Shown here one piece after another: positions 18,174 through 26,437 of a stretch of DNA of 64,000 nucleotides. A program made the translations under genes and the position numbers. The notes below the pieces were generated by a model. The model was not told the DNA's origin and did not search any database. It saw only the letters and a list, made by a program, of their open reading frames with translations. This stretch comes from Polyangia bacterium. Lineage in GTDB: Bacteria > Myxococcota_A > Polyangia > Nannocystales > Nannocystaceae. The stretch spans positions 1 to 64,000 of the forward strand of contig JAUIFF010000019.1 of assembly GCA_030429545.1 (NCBI GenBank), written 5' to 3'. Every line of letters starts with the position of its first letter. Position 1 is the stretch's first letter.

Positions 18174-18393
18174 GCACATGAACCCAGATCGAAGTGTTCT
18201 CGCACTGTCGGCGCTTCTACTTGCTCGGCTCAAAAAATCCCGGATTGCGAGCTACTCGTCTCTAGTCGAGTACGCCATCAAACGCTCGAAAGACGGAGAC
18301 ACACTTTTCGCTAGTGCACTATCTTTGATGTATGTCCTCGGGCTGGTTGAGTATCGGCCACGTACTGACTCCTTCGAGTATATGGGCCCATGA
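18157..18393 (+). CDS. ABC-3C middle component (MC6-like)
   Basis: Read from ATG 18157, this 78-residue protein starts MLRPTKHMNPDRSVLALSA. That opening matches the (L)PTKHI..(D/E)RSLL start of MC6-type middle components that link effector and ATPase. The start overlaps the effector's stop by 17 bp, and its end overlaps the ATPase start by 4 bp (ATGA), so the three are translationally coupled. Alternative starts are 18151 and 18178; the TKHM segment argues against 18178. All-helical, no enzyme motif. Confidence 0.75.
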   Translation: MLRPTKHMNPDRSVLALSALLLARLKKSRIASYSSLVEYAIKRSKDGDTLFASALSLMYVLGLVEYRPRTDSFEYMGP

Positions 18394-20180
18394 AACTCTC
18401 TTCACTATACAGCAACAAGTCAGGAATCTTTCCACCCCTTCGGTTCAATGAAGGCTTGAACGTCATACTTGCAGAGATCCGAGATCCTGCGAACCTCAAC
18501 AAGGATACCCACAACCTCGGTAAGACAACGTTAGCTCATCTAATTGATTTCTGCCTCCTGAAGAAGCGCGACAGGAAATTCTTCCTTTTTAAGCATGAGA
18601 AACTATTTCGTGACTTCGTGTTCTTTCTTGAACTTCGCCTTGGAGCGAATCGGTTTGTGACGATTCGTCGTGCTGTGAAGGAAGCTAGCAAAATTTCACT
18701 CTACTATTCTACGGAGTCGCACGCAGACACAAGCGACGAGCCCGAGAATGAGTGGGCACACTGGCGTGTCCCGTTCGACAAGGCCAAAGAGATCTTAGAG
18801 GGGCAGCTAGGCTTCTCAGTTGCTACTCAGTGGCCATATCGGAAACCATTGGGGTATGCGCTTCGACTCCAAGACGATTTTCAAGATGTGTTTCAGCTTG
18901 GTAAGTTCAGAGGAAAACACAAAGACTGGAAACCCTTCCTCGCAGAGTTCCTCGGCCTTGATGGCCGTCTCGTTCAGGAAGCGTATGACCTTGCAGCCGA
19001 GGCAGAGAATGTGGATCGCTCGATAGCGGAGCTAGCACCGCAGCTAGTCGGACTCGCCGATTCCCCTGACCGATTTGAGGGAGTGATCTTACTGAGAGCG
19101 AACGAAGTACAGGATCTTGAACGAAGGTTGAGTAACTTCGATTTTAAGCTACCGGATGAGGAGCTTTCGCAAGAGCTCGTCAATAGGATCGAAGCCAAAG
19201 TGGCCGGTTACAACGAGCGTCGCTACCATCTCAAGATGTCACTTCAGTCGATCGACGAGACACTGGGGGAAACGATCCGTTTCGATCTCGATGGAGTGGA
19301 GCAAGTTTTCGCCGACGCGCAAGTCTACTTTGGTGAGCAGATAAAACGCGACTACAACGACTTGCTATCATTCCTCAAGAGTATTTCCGAGGAGCGAGCG
19401 GAACATCTCCAACAAGAGCGAACTGATATTTTCCAGGAGCTTGAGCAGATAGAATCCCAGTTGGCCGCTCTCAATAACGAGAGAGTAAACGCTCTAGCAA
19501 CGTTGCGAGAAGCGAAGTCGCTAGCAAAATACCGAGAGTACTCGAAGCGACTCATTGAGCTCAAAGCCACATTGGCAATTCTCGAGCGTCAACGCGATCA
19601 GATGAATCACTTGGCCGAGCTCCGCCAGCAGCTTGTCGACATCACTCAGAAGCGGACTGAGGTAGTACACGATGTCCGGGAGAACATTGGGAAGTCAACC
19701 CTACCTGGGAACCGTTATCGTGATATCCGGCTTGACTTTGGAAGTGTCGTTCGAGCTGTTCTCGATCGACCAGCAGTTTTGTCTTGTACGCTCAATAGAG
19801 AAGGCAACATCGAATTTCAAGCTGAAATCCTTGATGAAACTGGAACTGCAACGAGCGCCGATGACGGCCACACATACCGAAAGTTGCTCTGCGTCGCATT
19901 CGATCTCGCGGTATTCGTTACGTACCTCAATGAATCGTTCATCCACTTCGTGTTCCACGACGGTGTATTCGAGAGTTTGGATGATCGCAAGAAGCGTTGC
20001 CTGCTGAAAGAGATGCGCAGACTCTGCTCAGAAGGGCTTCAGCAAATCATCACAGTCATTGACTCGGACCTTCCTGTGGATGAACACGGACATCGGGTAA
20101 AATTTGCCGAGAGCGAAATTGTCCGCTTGCTCCACGACCAGGGTGATGGTGGGCGATTGTTTCGGATACCAGCTTGGTAG
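18390..20180 (+). CDS. ABC-3C system ATPase (DUF2326-type, SMC-like)
   Basis: This 596-residue ATPase has an N-terminal half with a diverged Walker A (THNLGKTTLAHLIDF), a long central helical coiled-coil arm (about residues 200-430, rich in Glu, Leu and Arg) and a C-terminal half with a Walker-B-like HFVFHDGVFESLDDRKK segment. This is the plan of DUF2326/ABC-3C ATPases, relatives of SMC and Rad50. NLGKTT in place of the usual GxGKS is normal for this clade. It is the third gene of a coupled operon and probably the sensor or motor of the system. Composition is more AT-rich than the flanking myxobacterial genes, which suggests transfer. Confidence 0.85.
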   Translation: MKLSSLYSNKSGIFPPLRFNEGLNVILAEIRDPANLNKDTHNLGKTTLAHLIDFCLLKKRDRKFFLFKHEKLFRDFVFFLELRLGANRFVTIRRAVKEASKISLYYSTESHADTSDEPENEWAHWRVPFDKAKEILEGQLGFSVATQWPYRKPLGYALRLQDDFQDVFQLGKFRGKHKDWKPFLAEFLGLDGRLVQEAYDLAAEAENVDRSIAELAPQLVGLADSPDRFEGVILLRANEVQDLERRLSNFDFKLPDEELSQELVNRIEAKVAGYNERRYHLKMSLQSIDETLGETIRFDLDGVEQVFADAQVYFGEQIKRDYNDLLSFLKSISEERAEHLQQERTDIFQELEQIESQLAALNNERVNALATLREAKSLAKYREYSKRLIELKATLAILERQRDQMNHLAELRQQLVDITQKRTEVVHDVRENIGKSTLPGNRYRDIRLDFGSVVRAVLDRPAVLSCTLNREGNIEFQAEILDETGTATSADDGHTYRKLLCVAFDLAVFVTYLNESFIHFVFHDGVFESLDDRKKRCLLKEMRRLCSEGLQQIITVIDSDLPVDEHGHRVKFAESEIVRLLHDQGDGGRLFRIPAW

Positions 20181-20219
20181 AAGTCGTGAATCCCTCAACA
20201 GTTTGAGCAGGAATACGCC

Positions 20220-21017
20220 TCACTTCGCAGCACCTAGTGCCTGCCGTAAGTCTGGAAAAAAGGCGAGACCATGTTCCAACACATCGCGCGAAGCATTACG
20301 ATTTACGCGGCCCGTTAGGCAAACGAGACCTGCGCTCAGAGTTGATGATATCACCGCGGCATTCGAGAACATATCCGGTAGAACAACCTCGAATGCAGCG
20401 GGAACAAGCGCAGCCAGAGAACCTGCTTTTGTCAGAATCCCCCACTTCTTCAGAGCTTGCTCGTAGCGATCAATTTTCTCACCGATTGTATCGACAATAT
20501 ACGAAGGGTCTTTATCTACCATATTGTTATCAAGCCACAGGAAAACCTGTTTAAGGTTGAGGACAGCTCGCGCATCTTCCCGTATTTCCAGCACTTGCTC
20601 CCACGTTAGAGCTTCTTCGTCGACAATTCCCAACCCCTGTAATGCGGCTCCAACAACTTGTCTATCACCACGTTGGTATCGAGTCTGGGAGACCTCACAG
20701 GGACTTGTGTATAAGATCGGCTTATATCCATGGTTTGCTACGTAGGCAAGAGTCTCTCCACGGAGGTAGTGGACGGATGTTCGGAGTGTCGGCTCATCAG
20801 GGAAGGTGAAACCATTACGTAGAGTCATCCGTCCCCCGAATGAGTATAGAGGAGTAAAGAAAGTAATCGAGCCAGGAGTCGCTGTTTTTCTTCGCTTCGG
20901 AGACGGCAGAGCGCATGGTGGAGTTTCTGTATCGGGGCTATAGACCCGGTCACAGAAGAGAGCTGTTGTTTTTGGATACTCAACAGAAATGCCACAGGTT
21001 TCTTGTTGTTGGTTCAT
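20220..21017 (-). CDS. Hypothetical protein of the accessory island
   Basis: A 265-residue protein that I do not recognise. The N-terminal third is polar (SPKRRKTATPG...). The middle is helical (LTWEQVLEIREDARAVLNLKQVFLWLDNNMVDKDPSYIVDTIGEKID). Near the end a weakly hydrophobic stretch (LAALVPAAFEVVLP ... VISSTLSAGLVCLTG) could pair with a membrane. It is convergent with the ABC-3C ATPase and lies between that system and the integrase, so it is probably cargo of the same island. The start ATG at 21017 is the longest reading. Confidence 0.55.
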   Translation of the reverse strand: MNQQQETCGISVEYPKTTALFCDRVYSPDTETPPCALPSPKRRKTATPGSITFFTPLYSFGGRMTLRNGFTFPDEPTLRTSVHYLRGETLAYVANHGYKPILYTSPCEVSQTRYQRGDRQVVGAALQGLGIVDEEALTWEQVLEIREDARAVLNLKQVFLWLDNNMVDKDPSYIVDTIGEKIDRYEQALKKWGILTKAGSLAALVPAAFEVVLPDMFSNAAVISSTLSAGLVCLTGRVNRNASRDVLEHGLAFFPDLRQALGAAK

Positions 21018-21091
21018 TGGAAGCTGCCTCGTTGGATTATACCATCAATATGCGGATAGCGGGCCCACCTCCGCGAGGACCTCTCAAACGT

Positions 21092-22420
21092 CTATCCGCT
21101 CCTAGAACGGTTGTTCGGCCCCGACCCCAACCCAACAGCCGTAACCGCCGAAGCCAAATTACAAGCCTCCCGAGACTTCGAAGCATCCCCGTGCACATAC
21201 TTCAGCGTCGTCTTGATCGAGCTATGCCCAAGCAACCGCTGAATCGTCGACAGCGGAATCCCCTGCATCTCCAGCACCGACGCCCACGTATGTCGCAGCG
21301 AGTGCAGGCACGGCGGCTGCCCATTCGGCAGCAGCACCTTGTTCTCCACACACAGCGTCCTCAGCTTCACCCGCAAATACTCACCCGAGATATGCCCCGT
21401 GCCCCTCGGTTTCGGGAAGAACCAACCACCGCGCGCCTGCGGCAGGATGCTCTTCAAAAACGCCGCCGCGTAGTCGGAAATCGGAATCGCCTCGACCTTG
21501 TCGAACTTGCGTTTGCGTCGGATCACCTTGCGCTCGAAGTCCACGTCTTCGACCCGCAGCGACACACAGGCCTGTCGCCGCTCTCCTGTATTGAGGAGGA
21601 AGATCATCGCCAGCGTGTACGGGCTTGGATCCGTCTCCAGCAACCGCTCGAGTTGCGCACTCAACCGGTGAACCTGCCGTTCGGCCAACCCTTTCCCGGA
21701 TGTCTGCTTCTGTCTGTACTGCTTGATTTTTGGCTCGGGCACCGCCTCGAGAAACTTCTTTTGTTTCGCTAGCCGTAGCAGCCGTAGCAACATCGCGGTC
21801 GACTTCTTCCCCTGGCTCTCGGCTTTCCCTTTGAACGACCTGTGGTACGCCTCGATTTTCGCCGCGTCGATGGCTGTGACCTTCATGCCTCCAAAGACAG
21901 GCAAAATGTCCTTGTCGATCGAGATGTCGTAACCGTCTCGCGTGGCTTGTTTGAGATCGGGATAGGACTCCTGTCGGAACACGTCGGCAATTTCATTGAT
22001 GGTACATGTAGGTCGCTCGACCGGTCGAACGTGTGCGAGGAGTTCCCGCATCATCGCGTGCAACTCCTGGTCACGGTCGGCGCGGTCGGGTGCTTCTCGT
22101 GTCGATCGGTTCTCGCGGTCGGGCGCTTCAACTCGCGCAACGGAGCGGACTGCCGGCCGGCGACGCGTTTGAACTCTGGCGAGGGCTACCAGCTCGCCTA
22201 GTCGCGTTCGCGCGACACATCGGGCCTCGCGTACGCTCATGTCCTCGTGCTTGCCGATCGTCTCGCGGATGTCCCGGCCATCCACCACTCTCCGCACGAA
22301 AAACGCTACTGTCCCGCGCTTCGGTGAGCGTCTCACTCCGAAACCTGATATTTTCCCGCACATCAGGACCTGCCCCTTGCGCAAAGCCCTCACCCGCGCC
22401 TCTGTGATCGCGTTCGCCAT
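21092..22420 (-). CDS. Tyrosine recombinase (phage/island integrase) with DUF4102 arm-binding domain
   Basis: The 442-residue integrase contains an N-terminal arm-site domain (about residues 1-75: GFGVRRSPKRGTVAFFVRRV), a SAM-like core-binding domain (about 135-230) and a catalytic domain. Visible catalytic residues are Arg (TGERRQACVSL), Lys in RKRKFDKVEAIPI, HSLRHTW (HxxR), GHSS and the tyrosine in LKYVHG. A GTG-type start at 22450 would add ten residues; ATG 22420 directly precedes the arm domain. It lies at the right edge of the accessory stretch with parA and the ABC-3C genes and could mobilise it. A truncated relative of its arm domain lies at 43392. Confidence 0.92.
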   Translation of the reverse strand: MANAITEARVRALRKGQVLMCGKISGFGVRRSPKRGTVAFFVRRVVDGRDIRETIGKHEDMSVREARCVARTRLGELVALARVQTRRRPAVRSVARVEAPDRENRSTREAPDRADRDQELHAMMRELLAHVRPVERPTCTINEIADVFRQESYPDLKQATRDGYDISIDKDILPVFGGMKVTAIDAAKIEAYHRSFKGKAESQGKKSTAMLLRLLRLAKQKKFLEAVPEPKIKQYRQKQTSGKGLAERQVHRLSAQLERLLETDPSPYTLAMIFLLNTGERRQACVSLRVEDVDFERKVIRRKRKFDKVEAIPISDYAAAFLKSILPQARGGWFFPKPRGTGHISGEYLRVKLRTLCVENKVLLPNGQPPCLHSLRHTWASVLEMQGIPLSTIQRLLGHSSIKTTLKYVHGDASKSREACNLASAVTAVGLGSGPNNRSRSG

Positions 22421-22618
22421 CGCTCCCCACCCTGCCAAATCCCACGCCAAAATTGGATGGCATTTTTAGGATGACCCAAAAGACAGATATCTCAAGAATC
22501 CCGGGTTCTTCGACATTTTAGCGCATCTTAGGAGTAGTGGCGCTACTGCCTGATCCGCGGGATCCAGCCGCGACTCAATCGGCAAGCGGGCCGGTGCGTC
22601 ACGAAAATCCACGGGCTG

Positions 22619-23140
22619 CTAGGGCTCGTAGTCAACAATCGTCACACACCGTGAGTCCCCGCCCTCCCAACTTGCGTTGTAGGCTCGTACATACAAACAC
22701 ACCTCGGAACCGACCACGGTCTCGGGCTGATCGATGGTAAACACCACACGGTCGCCAACCCGCAGCCAACTGTCGCCCATCGGTAGTACGTTACTTGTGG
22801 TGAGTAGTCCCTTGGTTTCGTGGCTCAGCGAAGCGTCGGTTTGTGGGTCGCGGGCTTCGTAGCGAAGCGACAGCCCGTCGGGATCAATGCCCTTGCCGCG
22901 CACGCCCAAGTCGATGTGCCAACCGCCTTGAAACCCTGCCACGAGTTCGACCGTGTCACCGTCGGCCAGTGGGCGCCAGTCGGTGAGGCCTGCTCCGAGT
23001 TCGATCGTCGGCTCGACCTCCGGCTGCGGGTCGGATGTCGACGAAGGGCCATCGCTCTCGCCCGGCTGCGGCTCAGCATCGCAACCGACGACCAAAACGG
23101 CGACCAAAACGACGACCAAAACGCTAAGAAGAGCTCGCAC
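22619..23140 (-). CDS. Small lipoprotein, beta-rich
   Basis: From the GTG at 23140 the 173-residue product has a strong lipoprotein signal (LLSVLVVVLVAVLVVGC). An acidic/Pro linker follows, then a compact domain with Ig/beta-sandwich character (DTVELVAGFQGGWHIDLGV ... VCLYVRAYNASWEGG). A GTG at 23170 is possible but lengthens the n-region. The gene is divergent from the DUF4876-like lipoprotein, and the first 7-1-7 box (23186-23200) lies between them, about 45 bp upstream. Metal-regulated cell-surface role inferred; no family recognised. Confidence 0.65.
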   Translation of the reverse strand: MRALLSVLVVVLVAVLVVGCDAEPQPGESDGPSSTSDPQPEVEPTIELGAGLTDWRPLADGDTVELVAGFQGGWHIDLGVRGKGIDPDGLSLRYEARDPQTDASLSHETKGLLTTSNVLPMGDSWLRVGDRVVFTIDQPETVVGSEVCLYVRAYNASWEGGDSRCVTIVDYEP

Positions 23141-23185
23141 ACATGTGCAGATACAAGATGTCCTTGACACGGCGCGGCATCATAA

Positions 23186-23200
23186 TGCAATTGAGTTGCA
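23186..23200. promoter_or_regulatory. Fur/Zur-type 7-1-7 inverted repeat, copy 1
   Basis: TGCAATT-G-AGTTGCA, one mismatch from a perfect inverted repeat. Very similar 15-mers occur at 25864-25878 and 29201-29215, each in front of a gene of this region. The 7-1-7 geometry is that of Fur-family operators; the presence of a COG0523 GTPase in the set points to Zur. Confidence 0.6.
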
Positions 23201-23202
23201 AG

Positions 23203-24177
23203 ATGCAACCCTCCCACGCCCGCAAGTACTTAAGCCTGGCCCTCACGTTCGCTGTCAGCTGTGCCCTGGCCGCTTGCACAGACGATCTCGGGACCGCGAG
23301 TGAAGATGGCGGGAGCGAGACCGATGACGCGACGGAGACGGATGACGCGACCGAAACCGGCGGGAGTGAAACCGGTGAAACCGGCGAAACCGGCGAACAT
23401 ACCGAGCCACGTGCCCCCGCCGGACGCTTGGTGATCGACGAGGTCTACTTTACTGGCAGCCCGCCGATGACGGATGCCGACCACTACTTCTCCGATCAAT
23501 TCATCGCGCTGCGCAATATCAGTGACGAACCCGTGGCCGCCGGCGGCCTGCTGATCGGCGACGTGTTTGGCCTGGCTGGCGAGATAAACCCGGGCAACGA
23601 GCCCCACGGACTCGCCGACGACAGTGAGAATGTGTACATGCAGACAGTTTGGCAGATTCCCGGAGCACCCGAAGATGTGGTCATCGAACCCGGAGAGCGC
23701 CTGGTGATCGCGCAGGATGGGGTCAACCACAGTCCGTTTTCAACCGTCGACCTCAGCGGTGCCGACTTTGAAACGTTTGTCGCCGCCAGTGGCAAGGACG
23801 AAGACTACCCGACCGTCGCCAACCTAGAACTCGTCCACGACAACACCGGTTTTGACTGGCTGATCACCGTGTTCGGTCCAAGTGTTGTGATTGCCTCACT
23901 CACCGACGACGCGCAAGCACTGGAGTTTGAGTTTGAGGGCTGGCAGCTGCTGCAACTTCCCGTGGGTTCGGTGGTCGATGGTGTCGACATTGTCAAAGAT
24001 GCTGACAGCGCGGCCTTCAAGCGGCTGCCGACGGTGGTCGATCGTGGCTTTACGTTTGCCTCGGGGACCTACACGGGCGAGGCTGTGGTGCGTCGCCGGG
24101 TCGAGGGAGTATCGATCGATAGCGATGACTCGAGCTCAGACTTCGAGCTCACAGATGCTCCCAACCCCTGGCGCTGA
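23203..24177 (+). CDS. DUF4876-like lipoprotein
   Basis: Starting at ATG 23203, the 324-residue protein has a lipoprotein signal (LSLALTFAVSCALAAC), a Thr/Glu/Gly linker (GGSETGETGETGE), and a domain beginning with LVIDEVYFTGS, then HYFSDQFIALRNISDEP. This resembles the DUF4876/lamin-tail-like fold of surface proteins found mainly in Bacteroidetes. The frame extends upstream to a GTG at 23143, but that would place the operator box inside the coding region (its bases would encode MQLSCK) and give a very long n-region. The 23203 start sits 3 bp after the box, so a near-leaderless message is possible. Downstream sequence has copied the gene's last bases in a tandem array. Confidence 0.7.
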   Translation: MQPSHARKYLSLALTFAVSCALAACTDDLGTASEDGGSETDDATETDDATETGGSETGETGETGEHTEPRAPAGRLVIDEVYFTGSPPMTDADHYFSDQFIALRNISDEPVAAGGLLIGDVFGLAGEINPGNEPHGLADDSENVYMQTVWQIPGAPEDVVIEPGERLVIAQDGVNHSPFSTVDLSGADFETFVAASGKDEDYPTVANLELVHDNTGFDWLITVFGPSVVIASLTDDAQALEFEFEGWQLLQLPVGSVVDGVDIVKDADSAAFKRLPTVVDRGFTFASGTYTGEAVVRRRVEGVSIDSDDSSSDFELTDAPNPWR

Positions 24178-24660
24178 GCCGTTACATCCGACACGAATAG
24201 GCGTTGATCCGGTTCCGAGCACAGTTGTCTATCTCCAGTTGTCTAGTCCACCGTCGGGCAACTCGGTAGGTCTCAGTTGTCTATCTCCAGTTGTCTATCT
24301 CCGCGAGCGATTAAGTTGTATGGCCATTTCGTTGCGTAGATGCTCCCACCCCCTGGCACTGAGCCGTTACATCCGACACGGATAAGCGTTGATCCGGCTC
24401 CGAGCACAGTTGTCTATCTCCGCGAGCGATTAAGTTGTATGGCCATTTCCTTGTGTAGATGCTCCCAACCCCTGGCACTGAGCCGTTACATCCGACACGG
24501 ATAGGCCTTGATCCGGCTCCGAGCACAGTTGTAGTTGTCTATCTCTAGTTGTCTAGTCCACCGTCGAGCAACTCGGTAGGTCTCCTGGCGGCCTTGTCCA
24601 GCCTGCAAACTCTCATGCTGCGATTAAGTTGTATGGCCATTTCGTTGCGTAGCAACGTTG
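24151..24660. repeat. Three-copy interrupted tandem repeat including the 3' end of the upstream gene
   Basis: A block containing GATGCTCCCAACCCCTGGC, CTGAGCCGTTACATCCGACA and CACAGTTGTCTATCTC recurs three times, starting near 24151, 24338 and 24459. Sub-repeats of AGTTGTCTATCTCC and two copies of a 28-bp GTCTAGTCCACCGTCG... element are inserted. The first copy is the real end of the DUF4876-like gene (stop at 24177). No gene lies here. Confidence 0.85.
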
Positions 24661-24693
24661 TGCCAAACCACTACCAAGCCGCAGCGCCATCCC

Positions 24694-25833
24694 TCAGTAG
24701 GGCTGCATTGTGACGCCTGGCAGCAAGGACGTGGCCCAACGTGCGCCGATGAGATTGCTGGCCATCGGGCCTAAACGCAGCCGCGAAAGCGGGCCGCATA
24801 CGTACACACCTCGTCCCCAGTGCATGTCGCGTTGCAAGCGTGGCAAATTTGCTTGTACAGGCAAATCGAGGCGGTCCGCGGCCTTACGCAGCCACCCGCC
24901 GAGCTGCTCGGGTCGCAGCCCGGTGGCCAATGTCAATCCATCGGTCTCCACACTCCCGGCTTCACCACAGAGAACGAGCTGGCCGGCACGCACGCGTTGT
25001 ACCGAAAACCCGCCCTCGCGTAGCTGCACACGTCCGCGGGCAATCGCCTGGGATAGCCGCGTCCACAGCCCGGGCGGCACACGGCCGCGATGGTCCTGTC
25101 CCTTGAGCAAGGCACAGCGTTGGTCGGGTTTGAGCCGCGACCACCGACCGACAAACCGGGAACGGGTTTGCAACTGCTCGGTGTCAAAGTCGGCGATGTG
25201 AATGGGACGACGAATCCACAGGCGGACGAGCTGCCGAGTGCGCCGCCAAACATCCAAGGCGCACTGTACCGCCGAAATGCCGCCACCGACGATGTCGTTT
25301 GCCAGCTGTGGGCCACGCCCAAACATGTGGTGTATCGCTGCCCCCTGTGCCTGCAGCTGTCGCGCCCACTCGGGGATCCGCACCTGATTGGAACCTGTCG
25401 CCACCAACACCCGCCGGGTGCGTAGCAGCACGCCGTCGCCCTCGACCACCAGGCTGTCACCATCGCGCTGCAACGCCTCCACACGACCCCGAACGACAAC
25501 TCGCTGCAGTCCTTCCCTTGCGATCACGTGCTGCGCATGGCGCAGGAAAGCGGCGTGTAACGGGCGTAGAAACGGGCGGGCCAGGTTGGCGACATCGGCG
25601 TTGTCGCGGCGATGCAAGAAGTGGTGAAGGTCAGTTGGATGCCGATCGACGTGATGGCTGACAGGTGAGCGCATCCACGTCATACCGACCGCCCGTGCCC
25701 GCGCCGACCAACGCTGGAGCAGCTCGCCAGCGGGGTCGATGATTCGCAGCTGCGCCCCGTTTGCCTGCAGCGCCCGGGCAGCACAAACGCCATGGGGCCC
25801 GCCGCCAACGATGACCCAGTCGAGCACGGACAT
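24694..25833 (-). CDS. FAD/NAD(P)-binding flavoprotein (copy 1)
   Basis: A 379-residue flavoprotein. The N-terminal FAD site VIVGGGPHGVCAARAL is followed by LVATGSNQVRIPEWA (ATG motif) and a second dinucleotide motif (DIVGGGISAVQCALDVWR). This is the arrangement of flavin monooxygenase / lysine-ornithine-hydroxylase-like oxidoreductases. It is clearly a paralogue of the gene at 26389-27573. The operator-like box at 25864-25878 lies 31 bp before the start, so metal-responsive control is likely. Substrate unknown. Confidence 0.75.
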   Translation of the reverse strand: MSVLDWVIVGGGPHGVCAARALQANGAQLRIIDPAGELLQRWSARARAVGMTWMRSPVSHHVDRHPTDLHHFLHRRDNADVANLARPFLRPLHAAFLRHAQHVIAREGLQRVVVRGRVEALQRDGDSLVVEGDGVLLRTRRVLVATGSNQVRIPEWARQLQAQGAAIHHMFGRGPQLANDIVGGGISAVQCALDVWRRTRQLVRLWIRRPIHIADFDTEQLQTRSRFVGRWSRLKPDQRCALLKGQDHRGRVPPGLWTRLSQAIARGRVQLREGGFSVQRVRAGQLVLCGEAGSVETDGLTLATGLRPEQLGGWLRKAADRLDLPVQANLPRLQRDMHWGRGVYVCGPLSRLRLGPMASNLIGARWATSLLPGVTMQPY

Positions 25834-25863
25834 GGGGCGAACGTAGTTCAGCGAGGACGCTTT

Positions 25864-25878
25864 TGCAACTCAATTGCA
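25864..25878. promoter_or_regulatory. Fur/Zur-type 7-1-7 inverted repeat, copy 2
   Basis: TGCAACT-C-AATTGCA, one mismatch, followed by TTTAAA as at copy 3. It precedes the flavoprotein gene that starts at 25833. Confidence 0.65.
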
Positions 25879-25928
25879 TTTAAACCTGAGCGTAAACCTA
25901 CTGGCTCAACAACACGAACAACTGCTCT

Positions 25929-26103
25929 TCACGCGATTTTGCGACGGACGGGTCGACGCCTCACCAGGCTTCGACGGCAAAATACCTGGTCGGCAGCCAC
26001 CGTGCGCAAGCAGCACTTCTTAAACTTTTTTGCCGCTACCACACGGACACGGCTCGTTCCGCCCGACTTTTTTGGACTTCTCCATGTCCCGCAGCATAGG
26101 GCC
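25929..26103 (-). pseudogene. SEC-C zinc-motif protein, C-terminal remnant with frameshift
   Basis: On the minus strand [25 protein letters not shown] reads into a premature stop. If the run of six T at 26026-26031 (plus strand) is reduced by one, the frame continues as GKKFKKCC, the rest of the SEC-C zinc-binding motif (CxCGSGKK..KCC), and then RTVAADQVF to a stop at 25929. No upstream part of the protein is found; the DNA before it is a tandem array. It may be a remnant, or a real small gene carrying a homopolymer indel or sequencing error. Confidence 0.75.
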
Positions 26104-26437
26104 CCGGCCGCCGTTTCAACAACCCGCCCGCGCACCTTGGCGAATCGCGTCGACCAGCCGGTCCCCGGGCCCCGTTTCAACAACCCGCCAGACCCCGTTT
26201 CAACAACCCAGACCCCGTTTCAACAACCCAGACCCCGTTTCAACAACCCAGACCCCGTTTCAACAACCCGCCCCTTGGCGAAGCGTGTCGAACAGCTGGT
26301 CCACGGCCGTTTCCAACAACCCGCCACAACCCGCCAGCCCCCGTTTCAACAACCCGCCAGCCCCCGTTTCAACAACCCAGACCCCGTTTCAACAACCCGC
26401 CACCCCTTGGCGAATCGCGTCGACCAGCCGGTCCCCT
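26104..26437. repeat. Expanded tandem repeats built from the 3' end of the flavoprotein gene
   Basis: About ten copies of a 20-bp unit (GACCCCGTTTCAACAACCCA and variants) alternate with three copies of a 31-bp segment that encodes the flavoprotein C-terminus (CTTGGCGAATCGCGTCGACC), near 26131, 26274 and 26407. The last copy is the genuine gene end (stop at 26389). There are no spacers and no cas genes, so this is not CRISPR. Confidence 0.85.

Noticed and set aside
26104-26410. CRISPR-like regular repeats (GTTTCAACAACCC)
   Set aside because: The 20-bp units are directly adjacent with no unique spacers, no cas genes are near, and the unit is the 3' end of the neighbouring gene.
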